Below, piece by piece: positions 36,182 through 44,381 of a stretch of DNA of 64,000 nucleotides. Source of the DNA: Fructobacillus papyriferae. GTDB lineage: Bacteria; Bacillota; Bacilli; Lactobacillales; Lactobacillaceae. Both the position numbers and the translations under genes were made by a program. Each line of letters begins with the position of its first letter. Within the stretch, counting starts at the first letter, position 1. The DNA is taken from assembly GCF_018437225.1 (NCBI RefSeq), contig NZ_JAAMFI010000001.1:62001-126000 (forward strand), written 5' to 3'. The notes beneath the pieces were generated by a model that saw only the letters and a program-made list of their open reading frames with translations, did no database searches and had not been told where the DNA came from.

Positions 36182-37630
36182 GTGTCATTTGTTATAATTC
36201 CATCCTGGCCTGATAATTTCATGGTCAGCCAGCAAGAAAATCAAGTCAAAACCATTATTCAGCAGCTAAAGGCCGTTGCTGATCCTTTTTTGGTTTTGCC
36301 TAGTTATCTGCCAAAGTGGCGGACGGTTGCCCGTTCTTTGGATTTAGAAGCGTTGCCCTACTGGTCTGCTTTTGATGCTTTGCAACGGGTACAAAAAAAG
36401 ACTCAGCACCCCATGCAGTTAGCTGATTTGACTTGGCCAAAGGATGCGCAATTTGTTCGCATGTTTGACCGTGTGGTTGTGTTATCTAACATGCGTCAGT
36501 ATGCCAATGTTTTTTTCGCCTATCCAAATGCTGATCAGATTGACCGGATTGATTTACTGGAAAAAGGAAAGTTGGTCCAACAGCTGACCATTGATGATCG
36601 CGGCTTTGTTTCCCGTGTCTTGGACTATGAGGATGGCCGGTTGAAAAAGCAGTCGTACCTGTCAGAAGCAGGAGCTGTGGTCGCTGAACAAGACTATCTG
36701 ACGGGGCGGGTCAAAGCGTTGCTACCAGATGGTCAAGAAAAGAATTATCCACAAATCGACGACTTGATTTTGGATGTGACGGTGGCTTATTTGAAGGCAA
36801 AAGCCCCGCAAAAGGCCTTTATTGCCGATTCTTACTTGAACCGTCAGTTGGCTGAGCGAGTTGACCTGGCAAAGCTTTTTCTTTGGACCGGGCAGGCACC
36901 GGTTCAGGGACTTTATGCCGACTGGACGAGCTTGGCTAAAGAGGTGACTTTGTTGCAGAGTCAGCGACCAGCAACCCGAATAAAAAAGCAAGAAAAAGAG
37001 AAAACAGCGGGAATACCAACTGCCTTTTTTGAGGAACTCATTGCCCCTTACCCGGTTTTTTTCAGGGCCCCTCTAAAGCGGAAAAGAGAAACAATTCTCT
37101 ATTATCAGTTGGGTGACCTTGGCCAAGACGATCAAGAAACCATCTTAAAACAGTCCTTAGACTTTGTCTTAGAAGACGATAATCGAACGGTCATTTTTGA
37201 AGGAACGTCGGTTCCAATGACCTTGCCAGCTGTTTTGGATCGGTTAATTGACGGGCAAAAAGGTGATGTTACAGACGAACAATTACTGCAATTGAAGGCG
37301 CACTTTGTTTTTTTGCCTGGGCAAAATTTGGATTACCGCCTGCAGTATTTACAAACGGCTTCGCTTTTCATCGATTGCTCGTTGCAGCCTGACCTGGCGG
37401 CTTTGGCTGAAACAGTGGCGCTTGGTCTGCCGTCTATTACCGCTGTGCAGACGGCTTATTCCGTGCAAGAACCTACTGGTCAAAAGACCGTAGCGCAGCT
37501 ACCCGAGCAGATCGCAGATTTGCTTTTGGCAGACAATTGGCAAAAGCAGCACGAGATGGTCTTGGAAAAGGCCAAAAACCTGCAAGAAGCCAATTTGCTG
37601 GCGGTCTATCAGCGATTATTGCAGGACTAA
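36182..37630 (+). CDS. asp1: Accessory Sec system protein Asp1
   Basis: GT-B-like, non-catalytic protein that in streptococci forms a complex with Asp2 and Asp3 needed for export and modification of serine-rich adhesins. Seen: the characteristic opening FVIIPSW, a beta-meander block with RIDLLEKGKLVQQLTIDDRG (split) and FVSRVLDYEDG, and a C-terminal Rossmann-like half with a degenerate glycosyltransferase end (LAALAETVALGLPSI). It has 482 residues, a little shorter than the about 525 of S. gordonii. The start is GTG with GAGG upstream. Confidence 0.88.
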   Translation: MSFVIIPSWPDNFMVSQQENQVKTIIQQLKAVADPFLVLPSYLPKWRTVARSLDLEALPYWSAFDALQRVQKKTQHPMQLADLTWPKDAQFVRMFDRVVVLSNMRQYANVFFAYPNADQIDRIDLLEKGKLVQQLTIDDRGFVSRVLDYEDGRLKKQSYLSEAGAVVAEQDYLTGRVKALLPDGQEKNYPQIDDLILDVTVAYLKAKAPQKAFIADSYLNRQLAERVDLAKLFLWTGQAPVQGLYADWTSLAKEVTLLQSQRPATRIKKQEKEKTAGIPTAFFEELIAPYPVFFRAPLKRKRETILYYQLGDLGQDDQETILKQSLDFVLEDDNRTVIFEGTSVPMTLPAVLDRLIDGQKGDVTDEQLLQLKAHFVFLPGQNLDYRLQYLQTASLFIDCSLQPDLAALAETVALGLPSITAVQTAYSVQEPTGQKTVAQLPEQIADLLLADNWQKQHEMVLEKAKNLQEANLLAVYQRLLQD

Positions 37631-37655
37631 TGTTTACTATCTTTAAGGAGTACCC

Positions 37656-39194
37656 ATGGTTTCTTCCATGTCCATTTTACAAATCGGTCAAGAAGATTGG
37701 ACCGCTTTTAGCCAATCGGAACAATTGACCTTTAAACACTGTCAAACGGTCGATCTGCCCGTTTTTTTGGCTCGGCAAGAAAGGCCGAATGCCTTACTTT
37801 ATGATTACGTCTTGTTGACGGATTCGGTCTTGGATTCAAGTATTTTGGCCCGGCAAATTGAAGAATGGCCTGCTCACCGCGTACTTTATACGGCAAACGT
37901 CATCGATTGCACACCCGCTATCCAAAACGCCTTGGCCACCCGTTTGGCGATTCATTTGGAAGAGCAGACGCCAAAGGCAGTTGCCGATCGCATTTTGACT
38001 GACCTTTATCTGGGTCAAGCGGGCTTTGCTAGTCGAATGTCTGAAAGCCAGTTCCAGTTAGAAGACAATTACGCCTGGCACTGGAAACGGTCAGGTCGCT
38101 TTATGACGACGGTCTCGGGTGATTTTGGCGATCGCTTTGAACAGATCGGAACGATCAAAACTTTTCCAGGTGATTTTCAGCCCGGTCAAGAAAATCTGCT
38201 CTTTATGGATTATGAAGCCAAAGGAACAGTTGAACTGGCGCTTTCCTTTGTTTTTTTTGAAAACGGTGGCTTGCAGGCAATGAAGGTTTTTGAAAATCCA
38301 GATGCCAGGCAGTTACCAACGGTTCGCGCACCGAAGGATTACCAGGATTACCAAATCTTATTGTTGGCTAAAGGGAAGGGAACGCTCTCCTTGAAGAATT
38401 TACATCAGCGGCGTTCCCGTCATGGTTTGGGGTATTTCTTGCCCGGGGGCGAACGTTTGCTGACAAAGGATCAACAAGAGATCCACACTTACTTTAATCC
38501 AGGCCAGAAGAAGGGGCCTTTAGTGGTCTGCTTTGCGGGCACTCGGCTTCATGTGGAAGGGTTTGAAATGATGGGACCTCTCGACGAGTTGGGTTATCCA
38601 TATTTACTTTTCACTGATACGAGAGCGCAGGGCGGCGCCTTTATGGTGGGCAACGAGGCTTTTGAATCGCTGGTCGAATCTCGAATCCGCGAAGCTCAGA
38701 TAAGCTTGCAAAAGAGCGTGGATGAAACCATCTTTACCGGTTACTCGATGGGCTCTTATCCAGCCATGTACTATGCAGGGAAAATGCAGGGTAGTCACCT
38801 GGTTTTGGCAAAACCGATTATTCATCTTGGCTCTTTTACGGGCAAGGGTGCTTTTGCACATCAGGGGATCAATCACGATTGGATTTTAGATATCCGCCAA
38901 CTGCTGACTGGGCGGTTGGATCCGGCTGATACAACAAAGCTCGATCAAAAGATTTGGCAAGCGCTTGACAAAATTGATTGGCCACATGCGCGGGTAGCAC
39001 TTTTTACCATGAAGCAAGATGAGTACGATCAGACAGCCGGGCAAGAGTTGCTGGCCTACTTGATGGAAAATCAGGCTAAGGTTCGCCACCAAGAAGAAAA
39101 TGGGCGGCATGAAGAAAAAATACAGGCAATGACGGCCTTTATTCAAAAGGCCATCCAAAAAGAAGCCGATAAGCTGCGAGGGGGGCGTCATTAA
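37656..39194 (+). CDS. asp2: Accessory Sec system protein Asp2 (O-acetyltransferase type)
   Basis: In streptococci Asp2 is both an export component and an acetyltransferase acting on GlcNAc of the serine-rich adhesin. Seen: N-terminal ILQIGQEDWTA region, a carbohydrate-binding-like beta domain (about residues 130-260), then an alpha/beta-hydrolase domain with PLVVCFAGTRLHVEGFEMMG, nucleophile elbow GYSMGS (Ser364) and a candidate catalytic His485 in ENGRHEEK. Retention of these residues suggests the enzyme is active. Its 512 residues match the family. AAGGAG precedes the ATG. It overlaps asp3 by one base (TAATG). Confidence 0.9.
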   Translation: MVSSMSILQIGQEDWTAFSQSEQLTFKHCQTVDLPVFLARQERPNALLYDYVLLTDSVLDSSILARQIEEWPAHRVLYTANVIDCTPAIQNALATRLAIHLEEQTPKAVADRILTDLYLGQAGFASRMSESQFQLEDNYAWHWKRSGRFMTTVSGDFGDRFEQIGTIKTFPGDFQPGQENLLFMDYEAKGTVELALSFVFFENGGLQAMKVFENPDARQLPTVRAPKDYQDYQILLLAKGKGTLSLKNLHQRRSRHGLGYFLPGGERLLTKDQQEIHTYFNPGQKKGPLVVCFAGTRLHVEGFEMMGPLDELGYPYLLFTDTRAQGGAFMVGNEAFESLVESRIREAQISLQKSVDETIFTGYSMGSYPAMYYAGKMQGSHLVLAKPIIHLGSFTGKGAFAHQGINHDWILDIRQLLTGRLDPADTTKLDQKIWQALDKIDWPHARVALFTMKQDEYDQTAGQELLAYLMENQAKVRHQEENGRHEEKIQAMTAFIQKAIQKEADKLRGGRH

Positions 39195-40498
39195 TGCAAA
39201 GTCAAATTTATTGGACGCCAAAAACAAAACTTCATGAATTGCAAGGGGCAGTGGTCGACTTTATCAAGGAAGACGAAGTGTTTTACCAAAACTACTTCTT
39301 ACCGTCTGGTCAAACCATCGTTTCGTGGACGGATTCGGCCAACTACTTTCAAGAAAAACGGATTGGCCAACTGCCGCGCTTAGAAAAGCAGCGGCGTTAC
39401 CGCTCGAAAATGTTGATTCACAATTCGGCTCGAATGCGTGCCTACTTGGCTTGGAATTTCTTTGACAAAAAAGGAGAATTGATTAGTCAACACTTTCAAA
39501 ATAGTCCGGAAGATACTTTTCTTGTTCCAGAAGGCTATGAAAGTTACCAAATTGAACTACGTTCTGCGGGTACTGGTTCGTTTACGTTTAAAGAAATTCA
39601 GTTGGCACCGGTTGTTGATGGTGTTTTACTTGATGGGGACCAAGCCGTTAGCGATCACTTGGCTGCCTATTTAGAATTACCAGAGGTTTTGACTGAAAAG
39701 ACCTTGCGAGTGGTACTTAAAGAACCGGTCTTTGATACGATGGATTATCCCAAAAAACGGATGCAGCCATCGCCACAAGCGGTTTTGTACTTGGCAACCG
39801 ATCTGATGCATTGTCAGTCCTATTATGACGAACGCGTCCTTGAGGTGATTAACCAGGCTAAAAAGGCGGCGAAGGCAAAGGATGTCGAATTTGTCGGCTA
39901 TGGACCAATCTCTGCTTTAACGGCGCTATTGTATCGTCAGGCGGTTAAGGGGGCGACAGCAGTTATCCCAAAGCAAGCGGATCTAAAGTTGCCTTCGGGG
40001 TATCGTCGTCATTCCAAAGGCTTGGCGGACTTTATCGCTTCATTGCCAGAAAAGATCAAGGACCTTCGTTTGGAAGAAGAAGCTGTCCTTAAAACGGCTA
40101 GCCTATCAAAAGCACCTAGTCAATTACAGGCGCCGACGGTCGCAGACGAAATGCTTAGCTCCCTTTCTTATCCTGCCTGGCCCGTTGATAAAAAAGCGGA
40201 AAAAAAGAAAAAAGCTCAGGAAAAAGCCGCTGCTGAAGAAGAAAAGAAGGCGGCTCGCGCAGAAGAAAAGAAGGCAAAGCGTTTACAAGAAAAGCAAGAA
40301 AAACAAGAAAAGCAGGCACCAAAGAAAAAGAAAGGAGACCCTGGTGATGAAAAAAACATCACGGTGTCTTCAAGTACTTTGAAACGCTCTTCTCATCGGC
40401 ATGGGTTGCGTCAGCACCAGTTGGACAAGACGAAAAAGGAAGAAAAACCGTCGTCTTCACAACTTTTACAAGACTTTTTTACCAAAAATCGTTCCTAA
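39194..40498 (+). CDS. asp3: Accessory Sec system protein Asp3 with long Lys/Glu-rich tail
   Basis: Asp3 joins Asp1 and Asp2 in the export complex. The Asp3-like beta-sandwich spans about residues 1-140 (YWTPKTKLHELQGAVV; MLIHNSARMRAYLAWNFFD; FLVPEGYESYQIELRSAGTG). A second globular block (about 140-300) has alternating strands and helices I cannot assign. From about residue 330 the protein is a Lys/Glu/Ala heptad-like coil (EEEKKAARAEEKKAKR) ending in a basic tail. At 434 residues it is far longer than the Asp3 proteins I know. Its stop precedes a bidirectional terminator, ending the cluster without secA2. Confidence 0.82.
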   Translation: MQSQIYWTPKTKLHELQGAVVDFIKEDEVFYQNYFLPSGQTIVSWTDSANYFQEKRIGQLPRLEKQRRYRSKMLIHNSARMRAYLAWNFFDKKGELISQHFQNSPEDTFLVPEGYESYQIELRSAGTGSFTFKEIQLAPVVDGVLLDGDQAVSDHLAAYLELPEVLTEKTLRVVLKEPVFDTMDYPKKRMQPSPQAVLYLATDLMHCQSYYDERVLEVINQAKKAAKAKDVEFVGYGPISALTALLYRQAVKGATAVIPKQADLKLPSGYRRHSKGLADFIASLPEKIKDLRLEEEAVLKTASLSKAPSQLQAPTVADEMLSSLSYPAWPVDKKAEKKKKAQEKAAAEEEKKAARAEEKKAKRLQEKQEKQEKQAPKKKKGDPGDEKNITVSSSTLKRSSHRHGLRQHQLDKTKKEEKPSSSQLLQDFFTKNRS

Positions 40499-40505
40499 GG
40501 ATATT

Positions 40506-40538
40506 AAAAAAACGACCATCAAATCTGGTCGTTTTTTT
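40506..40538 (+). terminator. Bidirectional terminator between asp3 and the convergent permease gene
   Basis: AAAAACGACCA, loop TCAAATC, TGGTCGTTTTT with flanking A and T runs. Confidence 0.92.
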
Positions 40539-40549
40539 TAACTTTTACT

Positions 40550-41344
40550 TTAGAAGTAAGCCTTAACGAATAGATCAACGGCTAAGCCGACAGCTGCAAG
40601 TGAAATGACGATCTTCAAGATTTTTTCGGGGATGATTCGCACGATGTGTGGCCCAATCCAACCACCGATGAAAAGGCCGATCCCAAGGGGGATGACCAAG
40701 GGCCAATAAATGTGCGACGAGAAGAGGTAAATCACAGTGGCGATCAAGTTGGCCGCCCCAAGTGACAGGTTCTTTAACGCATTATAGGAAGCAAAGGGCA
40801 TGGTCGTTGTCGCTGATAAAATCGCAAGCAAGAGCACACCACCGGCAGCGCCGAAATAACCGCAATACATCCCGACCAACAAAATACCAATCGAGACAAT
40901 CACACGGTAAAGGGGATGCTTGCCGTCGTTTTCAATTGAATCCTCACGAGTTAAATTTGTTTCGGCTGTCTTAGATTTATTGACCTGTGAAAGCAAGAGT
41001 AAACCAGCTAATAAAACAAAAAACGGAACGGCTTTTTCAAAAGTTGAAGCCGGTGCTGCAAGCAGCAACCAGGCACCGATGATGGCACCGCCGATCGTAA
41101 AGGGTAAAATCTTAATCAATTCTTTTCTGTGTTCCCCAAGTTCTTTGTGGGAAGAAACGGTTGCGCCAATTCCGGTCATGACTAAGGCGGCGGTATTGGT
41201 GACATTTGCAAAAAGCGGCGGGATACCAACCGCCAAAAGTGCTGGATATGAAACGAGAGAGGCTAGCCCGGCAGTCGTTGACACGATGCCGGCCAAGATG
41301 CCCATTGGTAGAAGAAAGAGGAACTGTTGAACGTAATCGGTCAT
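40550..41344 (-). CDS. TauE/SafE family sulfite/anion exporter-like membrane protein
   Basis: A 264-residue integral membrane protein of the TauE/SafE (DUF81) family, with about eight hydrophobic helices. Seen: GIVSTTAGLASLVSYPALLAVGIPP at the N-terminus (split as GIVSTTAGLASL and PALLAVGIPP), and the second repeat GYFGAAGGVLLLAIL, the paired glycine-rich loops of the family. Substrates of relatives include sulfite, sulfoacetate and other small organosulfur anions; the substrate here is unknown. A good promoter lies upstream on the minus strand. It is convergent with the glycosylation cluster and unrelated in function as far as can be seen. Confidence 0.88.
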   Translation of the reverse strand: MTDYVQQFLFLLPMGILAGIVSTTAGLASLVSYPALLAVGIPPLFANVTNTAALVMTGIGATVSSHKELGEHRKELIKILPFTIGGAIIGAWLLLAAPASTFEKAVPFFVLLAGLLLLSQVNKSKTAETNLTREDSIENDGKHPLYRVIVSIGILLVGMYCGYFGAAGGVLLLAILSATTTMPFASYNALKNLSLGAANLIATVIYLFSSHIYWPLVIPLGIGLFIGGWIGPHIVRIIPEKILKIVISLAAVGLAVDLFVKAYF

Positions 41345-41416
41345 GTTTTTTTTATACCCCTAATCGTAATGAAATCGCTGTCTGTCAGCTTGTAAATGTT
41401 CTAAATATCAGATTCT

Positions 41417-41445
41417 AGTATAGGCTTCTTAAGCTGATCCTGCAA
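41417..41445 (-). promoter_or_regulatory. Promoter of the TauE/SafE gene
   Basis: On the minus strand TTGCAG (complement of 41440-41445), 17-bp spacer, TATACT (complement of 41417-41422). The predicted leader is about 65 nt. Confidence 0.75.
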
Positions 41446-41491
41446 GCGACCCACAGAGAGCCAACAAGGTTAAAATCCATTGAAGTTTGGC

Positions 41492-41520
41492 TTGTCAGAT
41501 GACCCAATAGACGATATAAT
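41492..41520 (+). promoter_or_regulatory. Promoter of tRNA-Leu
   Basis: TTGTCA (41492-41497), 17-bp spacer, TATAAT (41515-41520), 16 bases before the mature tRNA. Confidence 0.88.
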
Positions 41521-41536
41521 GATTATTGTTTTAAAT

Positions 41537-41620
41537 GCCGCTGTGGCGGAACTGGCAGACGCGTACCGTTCAGGTCGGTATGGAGATTTCTCCGTGCAGG
41601 TTCGATTCCTGTCAGCGGCA
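41537..41620 (+). tRNA. tRNA-Leu (anticodon CAG)
   Basis: 84-nt class II tRNA. Acceptor GCCGCTG pairs with CAGCGGC, discriminator A is last; the anticodon arm TACCG-TTCAGGT-CGGTA places CAG as anticodon; a variable arm (ATGGAGATTTCTCCGT region) and a TTCGATTCC T-loop follow. The CCA end is not encoded, consistent with RNase Z maturation. It reads CUG leucine codons. Confidence 0.97.
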
Positions 41621-41629
41621 TCATTGAGT

Positions 41630-41662
41630 AAAAAGGCAGTCCGATTGGGCTGCCTTTTTTGT
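41630..41662 (+). terminator. Intrinsic terminator after tRNA-Leu
   Basis: AAAAGGCAGTCC, GATT loop, GGGCTGCCTTTTTT hairpin. Confidence 0.88.
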
Positions 41663-41727
41663 TTTGCTTTAAAATTATAGCGGTATGAGACAAATTGCCC
41701 CTTTGCGTCCCTGTGCAGCTTGTTTTT

Positions 41728-41743
41728 CTCATTATATAATGAG
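41728..41743. promoter_or_regulatory. Palindrome covering the -10 of the PAP2 gene
   Basis: CTCATTATATAATGAG is a perfect 16-bp palindrome containing TATAAT (41735-41740). The -35 is weak (TGTGCA, 41712-41717). A repressor bound here would block transcription; the symmetry might also be chance in an AT-rich -10. Confidence 0.5.
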
Positions 41744-41768
41744 CTTATCAAGAATAAGGGGCACACTC

Positions 41769-42689
41769 ATGAAGACAAGGATTCAACAACAGGACAGCCA
41801 AAGTCGGAATTTTGAGGCCACACATGGTGAAAAAATCGGGTTCGCTGTTTTTTATCTGCTCGCGTTTTTAGTTTTACTTTTGGCTAGCTTTTATGATCGA
41901 AGCGTTAGTCAGGGGGTGATGGACCGTTCATCTGCAGTCGGCCAATTCTTCCAAGAATATGGTATTCGAGGCCCTAACATCATTCTTTTTTCTTCTTTTC
42001 AGCTGATCGCTTGGGCAACTTTTTTTTCAAATGGTAGTCGGGTACAACGCTTGTTAATCACGGCTGTCTTTTTGATTCTTTCGATGAATCAGATTCTCTT
42101 TTCTTTAAAAGGGTACTTTGCCTATACATTGGCTCAGTTGATTAATGGCGATATCATAGGTGTTGAGGACCCTAAACTCATTCAATGGTGCAGTGCCTTT
42201 GTCATGACAGTGCTTTTGTCTTTTCTTTTCTTTTTCTACCTAAAAAAAAGAAGTGAAGAAGAACGCCGATACCTGTTGAAAGCGGCTGTTTTTGGCATCG
42301 TCTTAGTCTTCTTGGTATCCTTAACCATTGGTGATCTTAAGCTTCATTGGGGTCGCTACCGTCCATTTCAGATGGATCAACAAATGAGTCAGTTTACGCC
42401 TTGGTGGCAGCCAAATGGGTCAAATGGTCATTTCTCATTTCCATCTGGACACACGACTTCCGGCTGGTTACTGGTTTATTTGATCTTCTTTTTACCTCGT
42501 TCTTGGCGGAAAGCGCAATCCTTGCTCCTGATTGTCACGGTTACTTTAGCAATAACCATTGCTTTAAGTCGAGTCCGTTATGGGGCTCACTGGCTTTCGG
42601 ATGTGACAGCAGCGAGTCTGATCGTGTTCTCGTATGTGATGTTGATATCCAGGCTGTTACGCGCCCATTTCGTTGAATCAGAGACTTAA
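41769..42689 (+). CDS. PAP2-family membrane phosphatase
   Basis: A polytopic membrane phosphatase, probably acting on an isoprenoid or lipid (pyro)phosphate. The three PAP2 motifs are intact: KLHWGRYRP, PSGH and SRVRYGAHWLSD. About six to seven hydrophobic helices flank them. It has 306 residues from ATG 41769, chosen because AAGGGG precedes it; the frame extends upstream through the -10 element. Extra N-terminal helices make it longer than simple UppP-like PAP2 proteins. It is monocistronic, with a possible operator at its promoter. Confidence 0.9.
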   Translation: MKTRIQQQDSQSRNFEATHGEKIGFAVFYLLAFLVLLLASFYDRSVSQGVMDRSSAVGQFFQEYGIRGPNIILFSSFQLIAWATFFSNGSRVQRLLITAVFLILSMNQILFSLKGYFAYTLAQLINGDIIGVEDPKLIQWCSAFVMTVLLSFLFFFYLKKRSEEERRYLLKAAVFGIVLVFLVSLTIGDLKLHWGRYRPFQMDQQMSQFTPWWQPNGSNGHFSFPSGHTTSGWLLVYLIFFLPRSWRKAQSLLLIVTVTLAITIALSRVRYGAHWLSDVTAASLIVFSYVMLISRLLRAHFVESET

Positions 42690-42715
42690 GCCCTTTCTTT
42701 TTTAATTCATGACAG

Positions 42716-42746
42716 AAAAGTCGCCGGCAGAGCTGGCGACTTTTTA
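42716..42746 (+). terminator. Intrinsic terminator after the PAP2 gene
   Basis: AAAAGTCGCC, 9-nt loop, GGCGACTTTTT. Confidence 0.9.
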
Positions 42747-42805
42747 TGCGCTTTCTTCAAACAGGGGTCATGCCTTTATTTTCACTAGTAATCGATCAAG
42801 AACTT

Positions 42806-42814
42806 TGCTACAAT
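42806..42814 (+). promoter_or_regulatory. Extended -10 promoter element of yebC
   Basis: TGCTACAAT, 32 bases before the yebC ATG, with AAGGAGAA ribosome-binding site between them. No clear -35. Confidence 0.6.
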
Positions 42815-42846
42815 AATTAGGATTTTAAATTTAAGGAGAAGACACA

Positions 42847-43569
42847 ATGTCAGGACACAGTAAATGGCATAACATTCAAGGTCGTAAAAACGCCCAAGAT
42901 GCTAAGCGTGGAAAGATTTTCCAAAAGCTTGCGCACGACTTATATGTTGCAGCAAAGGCTGGCGGTGCTGATCCAGAAATGAACGCCTCCCTCCGTTTGG
43001 TAGTGGATAAGGCGAAGGCAGCCAACATGCCAAAGGACAACATCCAACGTGCGTTGGATAAGGCTTCTGGTGCTGGTGGCGCTAAGTTCGAAGAAGTGAC
43101 TTATGAAGGTTACGGAACGGCTGGTGTAGCTGTTTTGGTGGAAGCCTCAACGGATAACATCAACCGTACGGTTTCATCCGTTCGTAACTCATTCAAGCAT
43201 TTTGGTGGCTCACTTGGAACGTCTGGTTCTGTGGCCTTCCAATTTGATCGCAAGGGTTACTTTGCCATCGATCGCGAAGAAAACCCAGATTTGGATGAAG
43301 ACACGGTGATGGAAGCTGCTTTGGAAGCTGGTGCAGACGATATTCAGACTTCTGACGAAGCCTTTGAAATCTTCACGGCTCCCGGCGACTTCCAAACGGT
43401 CGAAGCAGCTTTGACTGAAGCAGGCTTTGACTTGGCAGAATCCGAAGTAACGATGATCGCCCAAAACCCAATGAGCATCTCAGATGAAGATCGCGAAAAG
43501 TTGGACAAGTTGGTCGATGAATTAGAAGACAACGAAGACGTTTTGGCTGTTTACACGACGGCTGAATAA
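42847..43569 (+). CDS. yebC: YebC/PmpR family protein
   Basis: Conserved three-domain protein of 240 residues, annotated as a transcriptional regulator in many bacteria and shown in some to help ribosomes through polyproline or difficult stretches. Seen: [22 protein letters not shown] opening (split: [19 protein letters not shown]), [21 protein letters not shown] and the C-terminal acidic helix. Length and motifs are fully typical. It is monocistronic between its own promoter and a bidirectional terminator. Confidence 0.95.
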   Translation: MSGHSKWHNIQGRKNAQDAKRGKIFQKLAHDLYVAAKAGGADPEMNASLRLVVDKAKAANMPKDNIQRALDKASGAGGAKFEEVTYEGYGTAGVAVLVEASTDNINRTVSSVRNSFKHFGGSLGTSGSVAFQFDRKGYFAIDREENPDLDEDTVMEAALEAGADDIQTSDEAFEIFTAPGDFQTVEAALTEAGFDLAESEVTMIAQNPMSISDEDREKLDKLVDELEDNEDVLAVYTTAE

Positions 43570-43576
43570 GTTTAAT

Positions 43577-43609
43577 AAAAAAAGAAGGACCAACGGTCCT
43601 TCTTTTTTT
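43577..43609 (+). terminator. Bidirectional terminator between yebC and the convergent flavodoxin gene
   Basis: AAAAAAAGAAGGACC, AAC loop, GGTCCTTCTTTTTTT. It overlaps the flavodoxin stop codon. Confidence 0.92.
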
Positions 43610-44069
43610 ATGCCGTTACTTTTAAAACAGCTTGGTCGACTAAATGAGCAAGTCGCTCCTTGTCTTTAGGGGATGGATAAAGGTTGATGCGAACCAGATC
43701 GGCTGCTTTGGTTGCGCCCGTTTTCTCCATTTGTTGTTCGAATTTGTCTAATGCCAAGCAATAAAAGTCTTCGTAAAAAGTATCGCCAGAACCGGCAACA
43801 CCGTATACGAGATGGTCTAAACGTACATCAGCTAGGTCATCAAAGTAGTCCAAGCCTTCGTCTGGTAAAGAACCTTCGTCGTAGGTGTAGGGGACAAGAA
43901 AGGCTAGATCATAATTGGCCAAGTCTTCGGGTTCGCTTTGTGAGATCTCACTTTTTTCAACCAGGACACCCCGTTCTTCTAAGTGCGCGACCAGATCATC
44001 TGCGACGGCCTCGTTATTTCCGGTGATGGTCGCAAAGACGACCTGGGCGCGCAATTTGCTATCTGCCAT
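43608..44069 (-). CDS. Flavodoxin
   Basis: Small FMN electron carrier. Seen: FATITGNNEAVADDL phosphate-binding loop near the N-terminus (T-x-T-G-N), a YTYDEGSLPDEG loop stacking region, and VAGSGDTFYEDFYC for the second flavin-contacting loop. Its 153 residues place it with short-chain flavodoxins. GAAGGAG lies before the ATG on the minus strand and TATAAT on that strand (complement of 44103-44108) further upstream. Partner reductase is not in the window. Confidence 0.92.
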   Translation of the reverse strand: MADSKLRAQVVFATITGNNEAVADDLVAHLEERGVLVEKSEISQSEPEDLANYDLAFLVPYTYDEGSLPDEGLDYFDDLADVRLDHLVYGVAGSGDTFYEDFYCLALDKFEQQMEKTGATKAADLVRINLYPSPKDKERLAHLVDQAVLKVTA

Positions 44070-44102
44070 TCTGTGTCTCCTTCTATCGTTTTCTTACCTA
44101 TC

Positions 44103-44108
44103 ATTATA
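44103..44108 (-). promoter_or_regulatory. -10 element of the flavodoxin gene
   Basis: TATAAT on the minus strand, preceded by TTG, 33 bases upstream of the ATG. The -35 is not clear. Confidence 0.6.
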
Positions 44109-44229
44109 CAAGAAAAGAGGAAAACGTGATCTTCTACTAAAAATTAAGTGGGCGGTTTTATACAGAAAACAGGCGGATCTTTTTAATTTGAATCGGTTAA
44201 AATACCTAGCATTTTCGGCTTTGCTGTCA

Positions 44230-44235
44230 TATAAT
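44230..44235 (+). promoter_or_regulatory. -10 element of the 38-residue ORF
   Basis: TATAAT 26 bases before the ATG at 44262. Supports independent transcription of the small ORF. Confidence 0.55.
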
Positions 44236-44261
44236 AGTCAAAAATACTTGGAGGCGAGCAC

Positions 44262-44378
44262 ATGGCTTTATCAAAAGAACAAATCGCGGCATTACAAAAC
44301 GTTTATGATCATGGTATTTTGGATCATGATGACATGGCGCGTCAAGCATTGGCTCAGGTTTTGGAAGACAACAAGTAA
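44262..44378 (+). CDS. Small protein of 38 residues, unknown function
   Basis: A short frame, MALSKEQIAALQNVYDHG then ILDHDDMARQALAQVLEDNK, with a GGAGGCGAG ribosome-binding site five to nine bases upstream and a TATAAT before that. The sequence is acidic, amphipathic and helical, with no signal peptide or membrane segment. Codon use looks like that of neighbouring genes. It sits alone between the flavodoxin gene and the thrS T-box. I do not recognise the family. Promoter, ribosome-binding site and compact composition make coding likely. Confidence 0.65.
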   Translation: MALSKEQIAALQNVYDHGILDHDDMARQALAQVLEDNK

Positions 44379-44381
44379 AAC

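Noticed and set aside
41480-41766. Open frames on both strands at the tRNA-Leu region
   Set aside because: They run through the tRNA, its promoter and its terminator; no ribosome-binding site fits.
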